Shown: positions 1 to 11,629, numbered from the stretch's first letter. The stretch: 64,000 nt of DNA from Fodinisporobacter ferrooxydans (GCF_022818495.1 NZ_CP089291.1:1520501-1584500); one strand, 5' to 3'. Program-made: numbers and translations. The notes: a model not told the origin generated them from the letters alone.

Positions 1-2990
<2,990 letters not shown>

Positions 2991-3071
2991 AAACAAAAAG
3001 GTTTACGTGCGCAAAGGATACGATAGCATTCGCATCTGGTTTTGAAAGAACATCTTTCTTTATGATTCGCT

Positions 3072-3297
3072 AGAAGCGAGAAGTGCAAGGAATGACCGGA
3101 GCGAGTGAAGGAGCGTACGGTATTGGTACGTGACTGAAGCGAGTGATGGGAAATGACACAGCAATTCGAAGCTTAGAGTGAATGGAGTCGAATCAGAAGC
3201 GAGAAATACAAGGAAGCGCTTGAGTGACGGAAGGAGCGTACGTATTTGGTACGTGACTGACGGAACGAAAGATGCTGACGCAGTAGTTCGAAGCTTA
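3072..3297 (+). repeat. Two degenerate ~104-bp tandem units in the 23S-5S spacer
   Basis: Unit A (3072-3175) and unit B (3195-3297) both begin agaagcgagaa, carry a central ggagcgtacg...ttggtacgtgact hairpin core, and end with ttcgaagctta. They diverge elsewhere by substitutions and small indels. The core resembles the centre of the 159-bp dispersed elements at 42707 and 50139 (ggagtgtacgtgtttggtac). No tRNA gene is recognisable in the spacer. Confidence 0.7.
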
Positions 3298-3310
3298 TCA
3301 TTCGACGGAT

Positions 3311-3428
3311 GTCTGGTGATGATGGCAGAGGGGATACACACGTACCCATCCCGAACACGACCGTTAAGCCCTCTAGCGCCGATGGTACTTGGAGCGCAGG
3401 CTCCTGGGAGAGTAGGACGTTGCCAGGC
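3311..3428 (+). rRNA. 5S ribosomal RNA
   Basis: About 117 nt with canonical 5S features: conserved cccatcccgaacacg in the loop B/C region, gccgatggtac in the helix IV region and ggagagtaggacg near the 3' end. The ends tctgg and ccagg pair to close helix I. It follows the 23S gene in the same orientation, so both belong to one rrn operon. Confidence 0.95.
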
Positions 3429-3437
3429 AAATAAAAA

Positions 3438-3490
3438 ATACAGTAAAAAGAAGCACTTACTTCATGAGAAGGTGCTTCTTTTTACTGTAT
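3438..3490 (+). terminator. rrn operon terminator
   Basis: A perfect 19-bp inverted repeat (atacagtaaaaagaagcac and its complement) flanks a 15-nt loop 10 nt after the 5S gene. The right arm carries a run of five T. Confidence 0.85.
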
Positions 3491-3845
3491 AGGAACAATT
3501 CCAAAGCCAAAGAACTTGGTTGACTGGAAGCCGATACTAATATTTCAACAGCTATTTGTAGATAAGGTTCAGACTTTGGCAATCCTTCTAGTTTAAAGAT
3601 TAGAAATTATTACCTTTAGCGATTAGTGTATCCGAAAGGGAATGATAAATGCAAAGAGATCTGCAAAATTTAGACATAGCTCTCTCAAACCGTGTTGCTG
3701 CCTAGGCGTTAACATGTTATAAAAATACAATTCAAACTTCAAGACATACTGCCGAATTTTGCATTTTTATTGCCGTATACAGTTGATTCCTTGAAATAGT
3801 TAGAAATGGTAGAATATATGATAATGGTTAGAAGGAGAGAGACGT
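3491..3845. other. Intergenic region between rrn terminator and esterase gene
   Basis: I see no gene, tRNA or repeat here. A weak sigma-A-like promoter for the next gene may be TTGAAA (3793) followed after 18 bp by TATATG. The ribosome binding site agaaggagag lies just before the ATG at 3846. Confidence 0.4.
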
Positions 3846-4778
3846 ATGCCGTTGGATCCACAAGCGCAAACATTTCTGGTGCAAAATGCCGGGACTGATT
3901 TTTCAGTCGTAAAAACAATGCCTCTTGACCAATCAAGAAACATGCATGTAGAGTCTGTTATCAATTATCACAGAGTACTTGAGCCTGTAGCACAAGTAAA
4001 AGATATCGAGATACCAGGCCCGTATGGTTTGATACCGATCCGGATTTACATACCTGATGGGAAGAACTCTTTTCCACTGCTTTTGTGGTTTCATGGAGGC
4101 GGATGGGTTTGGGGCAATCTCGAAACAGCAGATGAAGCATGTAGAGTAATCGCAAATAAGGCGAATTGCATTGTAGTTTCCGTAGATTATCGATTGGCAC
4201 CGGAACATACATTTCCAATCGCAATCGAAGAAGCATATGCGGCAATCAAGTGGGCCTATGAAAATGCCTCTGAAGTTCATGGTGATCCCTCCCGCATTGC
4301 TGTTGGCGGTGACAGTGCGGGTGGAAATCTGGCTGCTGTTGCATCTATGATGGCACGCGATCGGAATGGACCGAAAATTATATACCAATTGCTGGTTTAT
4401 CCTGTCATCGATAGCAGGTTGTCTACTGAATCATTTCAACATTTTGAAAATGGATATTCTCTGACGAAAGAAAAAATGAAGTGGTTCTGGGAACAGTACG
4501 CACCTGGCATCGCGGATCAACAACATCCATATGCTGCACCCGTTTTTGCAGGCAATTTGAGAAACTTGCCGCCGGCACTTGTTATTACTGCAGAGTTTGA
4601 TCCTTTGCGCGATGAAGGTGAAGCATATGCAAACATGTTGAAGGAAGCGGGCGTTTCGGCAAGATGTATAAGGTTTGATGGGATGATTCACGGATTTTTC
4701 ACGCGTGTTGCAGCATTTGATCAAGCAATGCGAGCGATAGAGGAAGCTGCACAAGAATTGCACAAGGTTTTTCAATAA
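3846..4778 (+). CDS. Alpha/beta hydrolase, HSL-type carboxylesterase (310 aa)
   Basis: A cytoplasmic ester hydrolase of the hormone-sensitive-lipase family (bacterial esterase family IV). The oxyanion-hole motif HGGG is at residues 83-86. The nucleophile elbow GDSAGG puts Ser at 157, and the triad is completed by Asp252 (FDPLRDEG) and His282 (HGFF). The length is normal for the family. The start follows agaaggagag with good spacing. The gene stands alone, bounded by the rrn terminator and its own hairpin at 4899. The natural substrate cannot be told; short-chain acyl esters are typical for this family. Confidence 0.9.
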   Translation: MPLDPQAQTFLVQNAGTDFSVVKTMPLDQSRNMHVESVINYHRVLEPVAQVKDIEIPGPYGLIPIRIYIPDGKNSFPLLLWFHGGGWVWGNLETADEACRVIANKANCIVVSVDYRLAPEHTFPIAIEEAYAAIKWAYENASEVHGDPSRIAVGGDSAGGNLAAVASMMARDRNGPKIIYQLLVYPVIDSRLSTESFQHFENGYSLTKEKMKWFWEQYAPGIADQQHPYAAPVFAGNLRNLPPALVITAEFDPLRDEGEAYANMLKEAGVSARCIRFDGMIHGFFTRVAAFDQAMRAIEEAAQELHKVFQ

Positions 4779-4898
4779 AAAATCATGATTACCGAAATAT
4801 ACCATATTGCCGAAATAGGCTATTTTACTGAAATGTACTATCGATAACAAGTGATTCTTCAAATATTTATAAATAACAAGTGTTTTTTAATATTTGCC

Positions 4899-4930
4899 AA
4901 AAAGATCAGGAACAATTTTCTGATCTTTTT
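4899..4930 (+). terminator. Terminator after esterase gene
   Basis: Inverted repeat aaaaagatcag / ctgatcttttt with a 10-nt loop and an A/T-flanked stem. It can work in both directions. Confidence 0.75.
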
Positions 4931-4989
4931 GACATTATGACATTGATTCTCGGCCGCTCATTGCAAACAAAAATCAAAAAAATTCTCCA

Positions 4990-5019
4990 TTAAAGCACTC
5001 GGCATGACAGGTGTATAAT
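4990..5019 (+). promoter_or_regulatory. Sigma-A-type promoter of larA-like gene
   Basis: TTAAAG (4990-4995), an 18-bp spacer ending in TG, and TATAAT (5014-5019). It predicts a leader of about 100 nt containing a 7-bp hairpin (cggcatc/gatgccg near 5044-5063). Because the -10 box overlaps an in-frame upstream start at 5011, that start cannot be the one used. Confidence 0.65.
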
Positions 5020-5127
5020 AGAATCAAGCGATCAAGACAGAGTGCGGCATCGAATTGGATGCCGTTTCCCGTGTTTTTGTTTCCCATGTTTTTAAGTAGG
5101 AATGTTGAAAAACAAGGAGGCATACGT

Positions 5128-6390
5128 ATGGAATTCCCAAAATGGGTGAAAATCAGGCAAAAGTTTACCGGTCCCGAAGTGAAAGACATAGACCAAGAGA
5201 TTGCAAATCAATTGTCTTCCGTACATTTGATGGCATCGATCAAACCGGGGATGCGGATTGCCATTACGGCAGGCAGCCGAGGAATTGCGAATATTGCCAG
5301 GATCGTTCGGGCAACGGCAAATGAGTTGAAGAGAGCGGGAGCAGAGCCGTTTATTGTCCCTGCGATGGGCAGTCATGGCGGTGCAACTGCAGAAGGACAG
5401 GTAGAAGTATTACATAGCTTAGGGATTACGGAAGAATTTTGTGGCGCTCCGATACGCTCTTCCATGGAAGTCGTAAAAATTGGGGAAACAGACCAAGGTA
5501 TGCCGGTTCACATCGATAAACATGCATGGGAAGCAGATGGAATTATTTTAATGGGGCGAGTCAAGGTGCATACCGATTTTAAATCTCCGATCGGGATTGA
5601 AAGCGGGTTGATGAAAATGTCCGCCATAGGCCTTGGCAAGCATAAACAGGCATTATTGATTCACACATATGGTGTTCAAGGAATTCGCGATATGATGCCG
5701 GAAGTGGCGAAAGTTGTCTTGCAAAAAGCAAACATTCTCTGTGGTGTAGCGATTATTGAAAATGCGTTTGAACAAACGGCAAAAATTGAAGCCATACCAA
5801 CTGCTCAAATTCCAGAACGTGAGAAAGAGCTGTTGAAAGAGTCCGCTTCCTATATGCCAAGCTTGCCGACGGATGCGATTGATATTTTGATGGTTGATGA
5901 AATTGGAAAAAATTATAGCGGCACTGGAATGGATACGAATATCATCGGAAGAATCCGCATTTTAGGTGTGGAAGAGCCGAAAACCCCAAATATTAAATAC
6001 ATTATCGCAAGTGACTTGAGTGAAGAATCCCATGGCAATGCGCTTGGCATCGGCCTTGCGGATCTGACGACAAGGCGTTTATTTGAAAAAATTGATTTGC
6101 AGAAGATGAATGAAAATGTAATTACGAGCTCCTTTTTGTATCGTGCGATGATTCCAATTGTCCTGGAAAGTGATCGAGATGCTTTCGTTGCTGCATTGCG
6201 TTGCAACTGGGGAGTGGAGCCCAAGCAGGCAAGAATTATGAGAATTCCGAATACGCTGCATTTGGAAACGCTGTATGTGTCGGAAGCATTGCTTCCAGAC
6301 ATTCGTGATAAAGCCCATATTGAAATACTGGGTGAACTGCAAGAGATGCAGTTTGACGAGAACGGGTATTTGCCAAAATTTCATAAATAG
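5128..6390 (+). CDS. LarA-like nickel-pincer isomerase family protein (DUF2088-type)
   Basis: This 420-aa protein belongs to the lactate racemase (LarA) superfamily, whose founding member interconverts D- and L-lactate with a nickel-pincer nucleotide. Family signatures are the glycine-rich AMGSHGGAT near residue 80, the GRVKVHTDFK segment near 145, and KMSAIGLGKHKQA near 170. The start at 5128 follows aacaaggaggcat; the frame is open upstream to 5011 but that part is promoter and leader. No larB, larC or larE cofactor genes are in the window, so the cofactor must be made elsewhere. The substrate is unknown; many members of this family are not lactate racemases. Confidence 0.75.
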   Translation: MEFPKWVKIRQKFTGPEVKDIDQEIANQLSSVHLMASIKPGMRIAITAGSRGIANIARIVRATANELKRAGAEPFIVPAMGSHGGATAEGQVEVLHSLGITEEFCGAPIRSSMEVVKIGETDQGMPVHIDKHAWEADGIILMGRVKVHTDFKSPIGIESGLMKMSAIGLGKHKQALLIHTYGVQGIRDMMPEVAKVVLQKANILCGVAIIENAFEQTAKIEAIPTAQIPEREKELLKESASYMPSLPTDAIDILMVDEIGKNYSGTGMDTNIIGRIRILGVEEPKTPNIKYIIASDLSEESHGNALGIGLADLTTRRLFEKIDLQKMNENVITSSFLYRAMIPIVLESDRDAFVAALRCNWGVEPKQARIMRIPNTLHLETLYVSEALLPDIRDKAHIEILGELQEMQFDENGYLPKFHK

Positions 6391-6423
6391 CAGAGATTGA
6401 AGAACGAAATGGTTGGATACGTG

Positions 6424-6495
6424 ACCGGGTTGAGGAATCGCCCGGTTTTTGCATTGATTTACAAGCACAAGTGTCAATTGGCACTTGTGCTTTTT
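6424..6495 (+). terminator. Two consecutive hairpins ending the larA-like gene
   Basis: The first is ACCGGG/CCCGGT followed by T5 (6424-6450). The second is aagcacaagtg/cacttgtgctt with a T-run (6463-6495). The second overlaps the stop codon of the convergent lysR-type gene and so lies between the two units. Confidence 0.75.
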
Positions 6496-7343
6496 GCGAT
6501 TTGCAAAAAAGCTTTCACCAGCGGAGAGTGATCTCCTTTCCGCCAGGAAATGCCCATGGATGCCATTGGCAGTTGATTATGCAAATCAAGGTAGGCGACA
6601 TCTTGTGTATGCAAATTTATGGCGGATTGGGGAACAATGGCAATACCAAGTCCTGCTGCAACCAATCCAATGACAGTTTGAAACTCCAATGCTTCTTGAG
6701 AAATTGTAGGATTGCATCGTGCAAGAATTTCATCATACAGACTTGCCCAGGTTTTTCTTGACAACATGACGAACGGGTATTTGGATAGAATTTCTAGGGA
6801 GATTTTCTTCCTATCGATTAACGGATGATTTTTTGGCACGGCAAGTACACAGGGAACGGTCATCACGATTTCTGTACACACTCCATCGTCTGTAACAGGC
6901 GGACGCAACACACCCACATCAATGCGTTTTTGGTGCAACGCTTCGATTTGTGTGGGCGTCGACATTTCATGCAACAATACTTGAACAAGCGGGTACAGAT
7001 TTCGAAACTCTCGCAGAACAGCAGGCAGAATATCATATGTGGCAGATCCCACGAATCCAACGGTGAGCGTTCCGACTTCTCCTCGATGCGCCCGCTGTGC
7101 ATTTTCCGCGGCTCGATTGAGATCATCAAAGATCTGACGGATATCGCTGTAGAACACTTTTCCAGCTTCCGACAGCTCGACGTGTCGATTATTTCGGAAA
7201 AAGAGCGGGATGCCCAATTCTTTTTCCAACTGTTTGATCTGCAGACTGAGAGGAGGTTGTGTAATTTTGAGCCGAATTGCGGCGCGACTGAAATTTAATT
7301 CCTCTGCTACTGTAAGAAAACACTGCAATTGCCAAAGTTCCAT
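6474..7343 (-). CDS. LysR family transcriptional regulator
   Basis: A 289-aa DNA-binding regulator. The N-terminal winged helix-turn-helix occupies residues 1-60, with the typical LNFSRAAIRLKITQPPLS segment and a following dimerisation helix. The remainder is a LysR-type effector-binding domain. It is transcribed away from the bicupin gene, and the 134-bp AT-rich gap between them is the expected place for its operator. I infer that it controls that gene in response to an aromatic or related small molecule, but the ligand cannot be read from sequence. Confidence 0.9.
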   Translation of the reverse strand: MELWQLQCFLTVAEELNFSRAAIRLKITQPPLSLQIKQLEKELGIPLFFRNNRHVELSEAGKVFYSDIRQIFDDLNRAAENAQRAHRGEVGTLTVGFVGSATYDILPAVLREFRNLYPLVQVLLHEMSTPTQIEALHQKRIDVGVLRPPVTDDGVCTEIVMTVPCVLAVPKNHPLIDRKKISLEILSKYPFVMLSRKTWASLYDEILARCNPTISQEALEFQTVIGLVAAGLGIAIVPQSAINLHTQDVAYLDLHNQLPMASMGISWRKGDHSPLVKAFLQIAKSTSAN

Positions 7344-7477
7344 GTGTGATCACCTGTGTTTTGTTATATAAATTTTGAATCATTTCTATTTAAATTATAT
7401 ATTAGACATTCTCCATTTCCTCAAGATATCATAGCCATATAGAAAAGAAAACAGAAATTGAAAATGGGGGTATTACT

Positions 7478-8446
7478 ATGCCAAATGCAACCATTCAACC
7501 AGGGCAATTAGCTGTAGGAACAGTAAACGAAAATTGGACAGGAGACGCTCGTTTTTACGAGTATACGACAGCGGCCGATCCCATCGGCTCCGGCATTATC
7601 AGCCCAGTTCCGGCGGTGCAATTTCCGGCCGAATTATATAACTCGGGTGAAACACGTATTGTAACTTTGGATTTATCAAAAGAGTTGGGAACGAACTATC
7701 CGGCAACAAGCCCATCGTTGCTCGCTAATTTCATTCGTATAAATGCCGGCGATGCAGTTTCGACAAAACCGAATGCGACAAGCGAATTGTACTATATCAT
7801 CTCCGGCGCAGGCAGCACCGAAGTAAACGGACAGACAATCCAATGGAAAAAAGGCGACTTTGTGACACTTCCATCAGGATCTGCCAGCCGCCATACAGCA
7901 ATCGAAGATACGACGATCTATTACATCGTCGATACGCCATTGCTCGACTATTTGGGCGCCACAGCTACCGAAGCCCGCTTCAATCCTACACTCTTTACAG
8001 CGGAAGAAGCGAAAGCAAAATTGGATGAAGTGGCGAATGCACCGGATGCACACTTGAAAAATCGGATCTCTATTTTATTGAATAATAAAAATTTTGATCA
8101 AACATTGACGATTACACACGTATTGTGGGCGATGTTCGGGATTGTTCCAGTTGGTTCCAATCAAGCGCCGCATTGTCACAAATCGGTTGCCCTCGATTTT
8201 GTTGTAGATGCAAAGCCAGGCACATACACACTTGTGGGTGACAAGGTAGATCCGGAGACAAAGCAAATCATCGATCCGATCCGTATCGATTGGGAGCCGG
8301 GGAAAGCATTTGTGACACCTCCGGGCTTATGGCACTCTCACCACAATGAATCCGGTGCGGCTGCATTTATTATTCCCATTCAAGATGCAGGTCTGCAAAC
8401 ATATCTTCGTACATTGGATATCCAATTCTTCCATTATGATGAATAA
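7478..8446 (+). CDS. Bicupin protein, gentisate/quercetin dioxygenase-like
   Basis: A 322-aa protein with two beta-barrel cupin domains, about residues 65-150 and 215-315. The first contains SELYYIISGAGSTEVNG and a GDFVTLPSG strand. The second has candidate metal ligands in APHCHKS and PPGLWHSHHN. This arrangement matches ring-cleaving dioxygenases such as gentisate 1,2-dioxygenase and 1-hydroxy-2-naphthoate dioxygenase, but identity to any characterised enzyme cannot be judged by eye. It has a ggggg ribosome binding site and sits opposite a LysR regulator, a common layout for aromatic catabolism. It is followed after 12 nt by a DUF1450-like gene. Confidence 0.7.
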   Translation: MPNATIQPGQLAVGTVNENWTGDARFYEYTTAADPIGSGIISPVPAVQFPAELYNSGETRIVTLDLSKELGTNYPATSPSLLANFIRINAGDAVSTKPNATSELYYIISGAGSTEVNGQTIQWKKGDFVTLPSGSASRHTAIEDTTIYYIVDTPLLDYLGATATEARFNPTLFTAEEAKAKLDEVANAPDAHLKNRISILLNNKNFDQTLTITHVLWAMFGIVPVGSNQAPHCHKSVALDFVVDAKPGTYTLVGDKVDPETKQIIDPIRIDWEPGKAFVTPPGLWHSHHNESGAAAFIIPIQDAGLQTYLRTLDIQFFHYDE

Positions 8447-8458
8447 CTGAGAAACATC

Positions 8459-8701
8459 ATGAGTCAGAAAAAGCGCATGGCACTGTTTTGCAAGCGCAAT
8501 GTGGAAGTCGGCGGCGCTCGGACTGTTGTGGATCTCCTGGAGCGTGAACATAAAGACGAGATAGAGGTCCGTATTGTCGATTGTTTTAAACGTTGTCTCG
8601 CATGTTCCAGAACCCCCTTTTGCAGAATGCAACTAACTACACTTGAAGCTGGGGACGGGAATGCGTTAATTGAAAAAATTATTCAAACAGCAAGAAAATG
8701 A
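8459..8701 (+). CDS. DUF1450-like small cysteine-rich protein
   Basis: An 80-aa protein whose end VDCFKRCLACSRTPFCRMQ has four closely spaced cysteines, resembling the DUF1450 (YuzB-like) family of unknown function. It may bind iron-sulfur or another metal, which is inference. The first ATG at 8459 has no clear ribosome binding site; an internal ATG seven codons later is an alternative. It follows the bicupin gene closely and shares its terminator at 8761. Confidence 0.65.
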   Translation: MSQKKRMALFCKRNVEVGGARTVVDLLEREHKDEIEVRIVDCFKRCLACSRTPFCRMQLTTLEAGDGNALIEKIIQTARK

Positions 8702-8760
8702 TAAAATGAAACATGGATCATGTGGAATTTTTGCTCAATCATAAAAGAATCTATGACAGG

Positions 8761-8791
8761 CCCTTGTATCTCGAGATACAAGGGTTTTTTT
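8761..8791 (+). terminator. Rho-independent terminator
   Basis: Perfect hairpin cccttgtatc/gatacaaggg followed by seven T. It ends the bicupin/DUF1450 transcript. Confidence 0.9.
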
Positions 8792-8793
8792 AT

Positions 8794-8811
8794 AGAGGAT
8801 GTTCAAAAAGT
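8794..8811 (+). repeat. Orphan terminal repeat of the 159-bp element family
   Basis: agaggatgttcaaaaagt is identical to the reverse complement of the right end of the 159-bp elements at 42707 and 50139. The following ~80 bp contain a hairpin (cttcgcc...ggcgaag) but do not match the interior of those elements, so this is either a decayed copy or a different element with the same end. Confidence 0.5.
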
Positions 8812-8902
8812 GATCGGCAAGTATAAATTTTAAAGATCGATAGTCGTCTTCGCCGAAACGCTTGGCGAAGCTAAGTTTTCTTTAGCATGAAAGACGAATA
8901 TT

Positions 8903-9697
8903 ATGAGCATTACTGTTAATACTAAGATAGTTTACCTATCATATGAAATGGATGAAAATGTATTGAATAAACAGTCGAAAAGCAAGATGTCAAATCTTCA
9001 ATTGATGATGATGATGATGATTGGTGTTGCCGCCAGTGTATTGACTTTTCCGGATAAGCTTCCAAGGCAAGTATTGATCGTAAGTATCATTATCGGATTC
9101 ATGTTTTTGGGACCTTCTACAGGGCCGATCATGATCTTTGATCAGCTTCAGTCCGAACGGATCTACTATCCAACGTATGAGGAAATTAAATATATTCAAA
9201 TTGAAGACTTTTTTTACAACCTGGATATTTTGGGACTGCTCCTTTGGACGGTTGGTTCCTTTATACGAATCTCTGTATATATATTTGCCGGAATGAAAAG
9301 CGCAGCAAATGTATTTGGAGCCAATAAAGAAACGGTATTTGCCATCCCGGTTGCCATATTGGTTTCTGCTGTCGTTTACAGCTTGCAATCGGTGACAGTT
9401 GGAGAAATGGGATACTTTATACGAACATATTATTTAGTTGCGGCTCTCGTTATAGGAGCCATGTTTCCACTCCTCACCTTACTTGTGGCAAAAATACGAA
9501 AAATACCCATTGCAGCAAACGAATTTGAATACGATATTGAAGATACAAAAGAATGGTTGACATATGCCGGAATCAAGCAAAGCATCACGCAAATGACCCC
9601 TTTGCTGAATACCGTGATTCTAATGATTGCAATCGGGTTTGTCGAATATTTTGTGTTTATTAAAGGAATTCACTGGTTATCAAGAATCGGGAAATAA
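8903..9697 (+). CDS. Truncated or rearranged GerAB-type spore germination permease
   Basis: A 264-aa polytopic protein. Residues ~70-195 resemble the second half of GerAB-family permeases (ILGLLLWTVGSFIRISVYIFAGM, then a segment ending VAKIRK). The front holds only one or two membrane segments, where the family normally has about five more, and the last ~65 residues are an unfamiliar tail with another membrane helix. Family members are usually near 365 aa; compare the intact one at 42996. No good ribosome binding site precedes the ATG at 8903 or the next ATG at 8948. It is probably a decaying or chimeric gene, though the frame is fully open. Confidence 0.5.
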   Translation: MSITVNTKIVYLSYEMDENVLNKQSKSKMSNLQLMMMMMIGVAASVLTFPDKLPRQVLIVSIIIGFMFLGPSTGPIMIFDQLQSERIYYPTYEEIKYIQIEDFFYNLDILGLLLWTVGSFIRISVYIFAGMKSAANVFGANKETVFAIPVAILVSAVVYSLQSVTVGEMGYFIRTYYLVAALVIGAMFPLLTLLVAKIRKIPIAANEFEYDIEDTKEWLTYAGIKQSITQMTPLLNTVILMIAIGFVEYFVFIKGIHWLSRIGK

Positions 9698-9713
9698 TAA
9701 GGATTTTATCGAT

Positions 9714-9742
9714 GCGTCAGCTTTAGCGGCTGGCGCTTTTTT
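9714..9742 (+). terminator. Rho-independent terminator
   Basis: Hairpin gcgtcagc/gctggcgc followed by T6 directly after the GerAB-like frame. Confidence 0.85.
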
Positions 9743-9794
9743 GTGAACGTTGCGATTCGTTCGTTTCAATATAGTACAAATGGACCATATTAAA

Positions 9795-9815
9795 ATACCA
9801 TATAGGGTATATAAT
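9795..9815 (+). promoter_or_regulatory. CsoR/CstR-like operator overlapping a TATAAT box
   Basis: ATACCATATAGGGTAT (9795-9810) is a palindrome with a single mismatched pair, of the ATACC...GGGTAT type bound by CsoR-family repressors. It overlaps a perfect -10 box TATAAT (9810-9815). It lies about 40 bp upstream of the CoA-disulfide reductase/rhodanese gene. The -35 region is poor. Confidence 0.6.
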
Positions 9816-9853
9816 AAATGTGTGTCAATTGTTTGAAAGTGGAGGAATGAAGC

Positions 9854-11533
9854 GTGGAAAACAAACAAACAATCGTTGTCATTGGTGGAGTGGCTGCAGG
9901 AGCAAGCGCTGCTGCGAAAGCTCGTCGAGAGGATGAAAGGGCAACTATTCTTGTATATGAAAAAGGAAAATACGTATCCTTTGCCAATTGCGGTTTGCCA
10001 TATTATGTGGGAAATGAAATCATGCAAGAGCGAGCATTGCTGCTGCATACGCCGGATTCCTTAAAAACAAGATTTAATTTGGATGTCTTTGTTGAACATG
10101 AGGTTTTGGAAATCAAACCAGAGGAACATCAAGTAGTCGTGAAAAATTTGCAAGCTGGTGAGACATTTACACAGTCTTATGACAAGGTAATCCTTGCAAC
10201 GGGTACGAAACCGATTGTGCCGAATATCGATGGAATTCATTCTCGTAATGTGCACTTGCTTCGTACTGTTCCAGATGCGGTACAAATCAAACAGCAGATT
10301 GAAGCAGGCAATGTCAAAAAAGCAGTTGTTGTAGGCGGTGGTTTTATTGGATTGGAAGCAGTTGAAAATCTGCATCGTCAAGGGGTATCCGTCACTTTAA
10401 TCGAAAAAGCCGATCAGGTGATGACGCCATTTGATCGTGAAATGGTTGTAGATTTGGAAGACATGTTGCAAAAGTTGCGGGTTGAAGTCATTTTGAATAA
10501 TGGAATCACAAAATTTGTGGCCCAAGGAGATAGGGCGGAAGCTGTGCAATTAGAAGATGGGACTGTTATTCATGCAGATATGTTTCTTTTAAGTATCGGT
10601 GTTCGGCCGGATGTAACACTAGCGGAAAAAGCGGGAATCGAACTGGGAGCAACCAGGGCAATTGCTGTAAATGGGCGAATGGAAACCAGCATCCCCGACA
10701 TCTACGCTGCCGGGGATGCTGTAGAAATTCACCATAGGGTAAGCGGCAAATCCGCATGGATTCCTTTGGCTGGCCCTGCGAATAAGCAAGGACGTGTGGC
10801 GGGCGCCAATGCTGTGGGTCGGTCGATGGAGTTTAAAGGAGCGTATGGCACTTCCATCGTACGCGTGGGCAATGTCGTTGCTGCGAAGACCGGCTTGAGT
10901 GAAAAAGAATGTATAAGAGAAGGCATGGATTATCGAGTCACTTATAACTACCATGGGAATCACGCCGCCTATTATCCGGGATCGGAAGGCATGATGATAA
11001 AATTGATTGCCGAACAACAGACCGGGAGAATTTTAGGGGCGCAAATTGTTGGCGGAGCAGGTGTTGATAAACGCATTGATGTTCTTGCTACAGCGATTTA
11101 TGGACACATGACTGTGGAGGATTTGGAACATTTAGATCTGGCCTATGCTCCACCTTTTGGGGCTGCAAAAGATCCGATCATCATGGCTGGCATGACGCAT
11201 GCCAATTTGTATCGGGCAGAGGGAAACGCATATACACCCGCACAGGTAGCTGAACAAATGGAGAAAAAAGATATACAAATTGTTGACGTACGGAATGAAG
11301 ATGAATGGGCGGTTGGGATGATTCCGGGAGCGATCGGAATTCCTTTGCCAATGCTGCGTGCACGTTTGAACGAACTAGATCCGGCCAAGGAAACGGTAGT
11401 ATACTGCCGAAGCGGGCAGCGAAGTTATTTTGCCTCCCGAATTCTTATGCAAAACGGTTTTCAGAATCTCAAAAATTTGATGGGTGGATATTTAGGTTGG
11501 ACGTTGTTTCAAAAGAGTTTGAAAGAATCATGA
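9854..11533 (+). CDS. cdr: CoA-disulfide reductase with C-terminal rhodanese domain
   Basis: A 559-aa flavoprotein fusion. Residues 1-450 are a pyridine nucleotide-disulfide oxidoreductase: FAD motif GGVAAGASAA near 11, redox-active Cys46 in SFANCGLPYY, second nucleotide fold GGGFIGLEA near 160. Residues ~465-555 are a rhodanese domain with the active-site loop YCRSGQR. Such CoADR-RHD proteins reduce CoA disulfides, CoA persulfide or polysulfide. The GTG start follows gtggaggaatg. A CsoR/CstR-type operator in its promoter fits control by a persulfide-sensing repressor, as in known cst-type systems. A terminator follows at 11586. Confidence 0.88.
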   Translation: MENKQTIVVIGGVAAGASAAAKARREDERATILVYEKGKYVSFANCGLPYYVGNEIMQERALLLHTPDSLKTRFNLDVFVEHEVLEIKPEEHQVVVKNLQAGETFTQSYDKVILATGTKPIVPNIDGIHSRNVHLLRTVPDAVQIKQQIEAGNVKKAVVVGGGFIGLEAVENLHRQGVSVTLIEKADQVMTPFDREMVVDLEDMLQKLRVEVILNNGITKFVAQGDRAEAVQLEDGTVIHADMFLLSIGVRPDVTLAEKAGIELGATRAIAVNGRMETSIPDIYAAGDAVEIHHRVSGKSAWIPLAGPANKQGRVAGANAVGRSMEFKGAYGTSIVRVGNVVAAKTGLSEKECIREGMDYRVTYNYHGNHAAYYPGSEGMMIKLIAEQQTGRILGAQIVGGAGVDKRIDVLATAIYGHMTVEDLEHLDLAYAPPFGAAKDPIIMAGMTHANLYRAEGNAYTPAQVAEQMEKKDIQIVDVRNEDEWAVGMIPGAIGIPLPMLRARLNELDPAKETVVYCRSGQRSYFASRILMQNGFQNLKNLMGGYLGWTLFQKSLKES

Positions 11534-11585
11534 TTTAAAATTGGGGCTGTCCCAAAAGAATTTGCGGTGGTGAGTTGACTCAAAA

Positions 11586-11629
11586 AGCATCCCAATCCAC
11601 ATGAAAGTGGAGCAGGATGCTGTTTTTTT
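11586..11629 (+). terminator. Rho-independent terminator
   Basis: Hairpin agcatcc...aggatgct with an inner tccac/gtgga stem and a run of T. It ends the CoADR gene. Confidence 0.85.

Noticed and set aside
5011-5127. In-frame N-terminal extension of the LarA-like protein
   Set aside because: It starts inside a TATAAT promoter box and has no ribosome binding site; the ATG at 5128 follows aaggagg.
11543-11558. ggggctgtcccaaaag, resembling an insertion-sequence end
   Set aside because: No transposase, no matching second end and no target duplication nearby; it may be a scar but cannot be supported.
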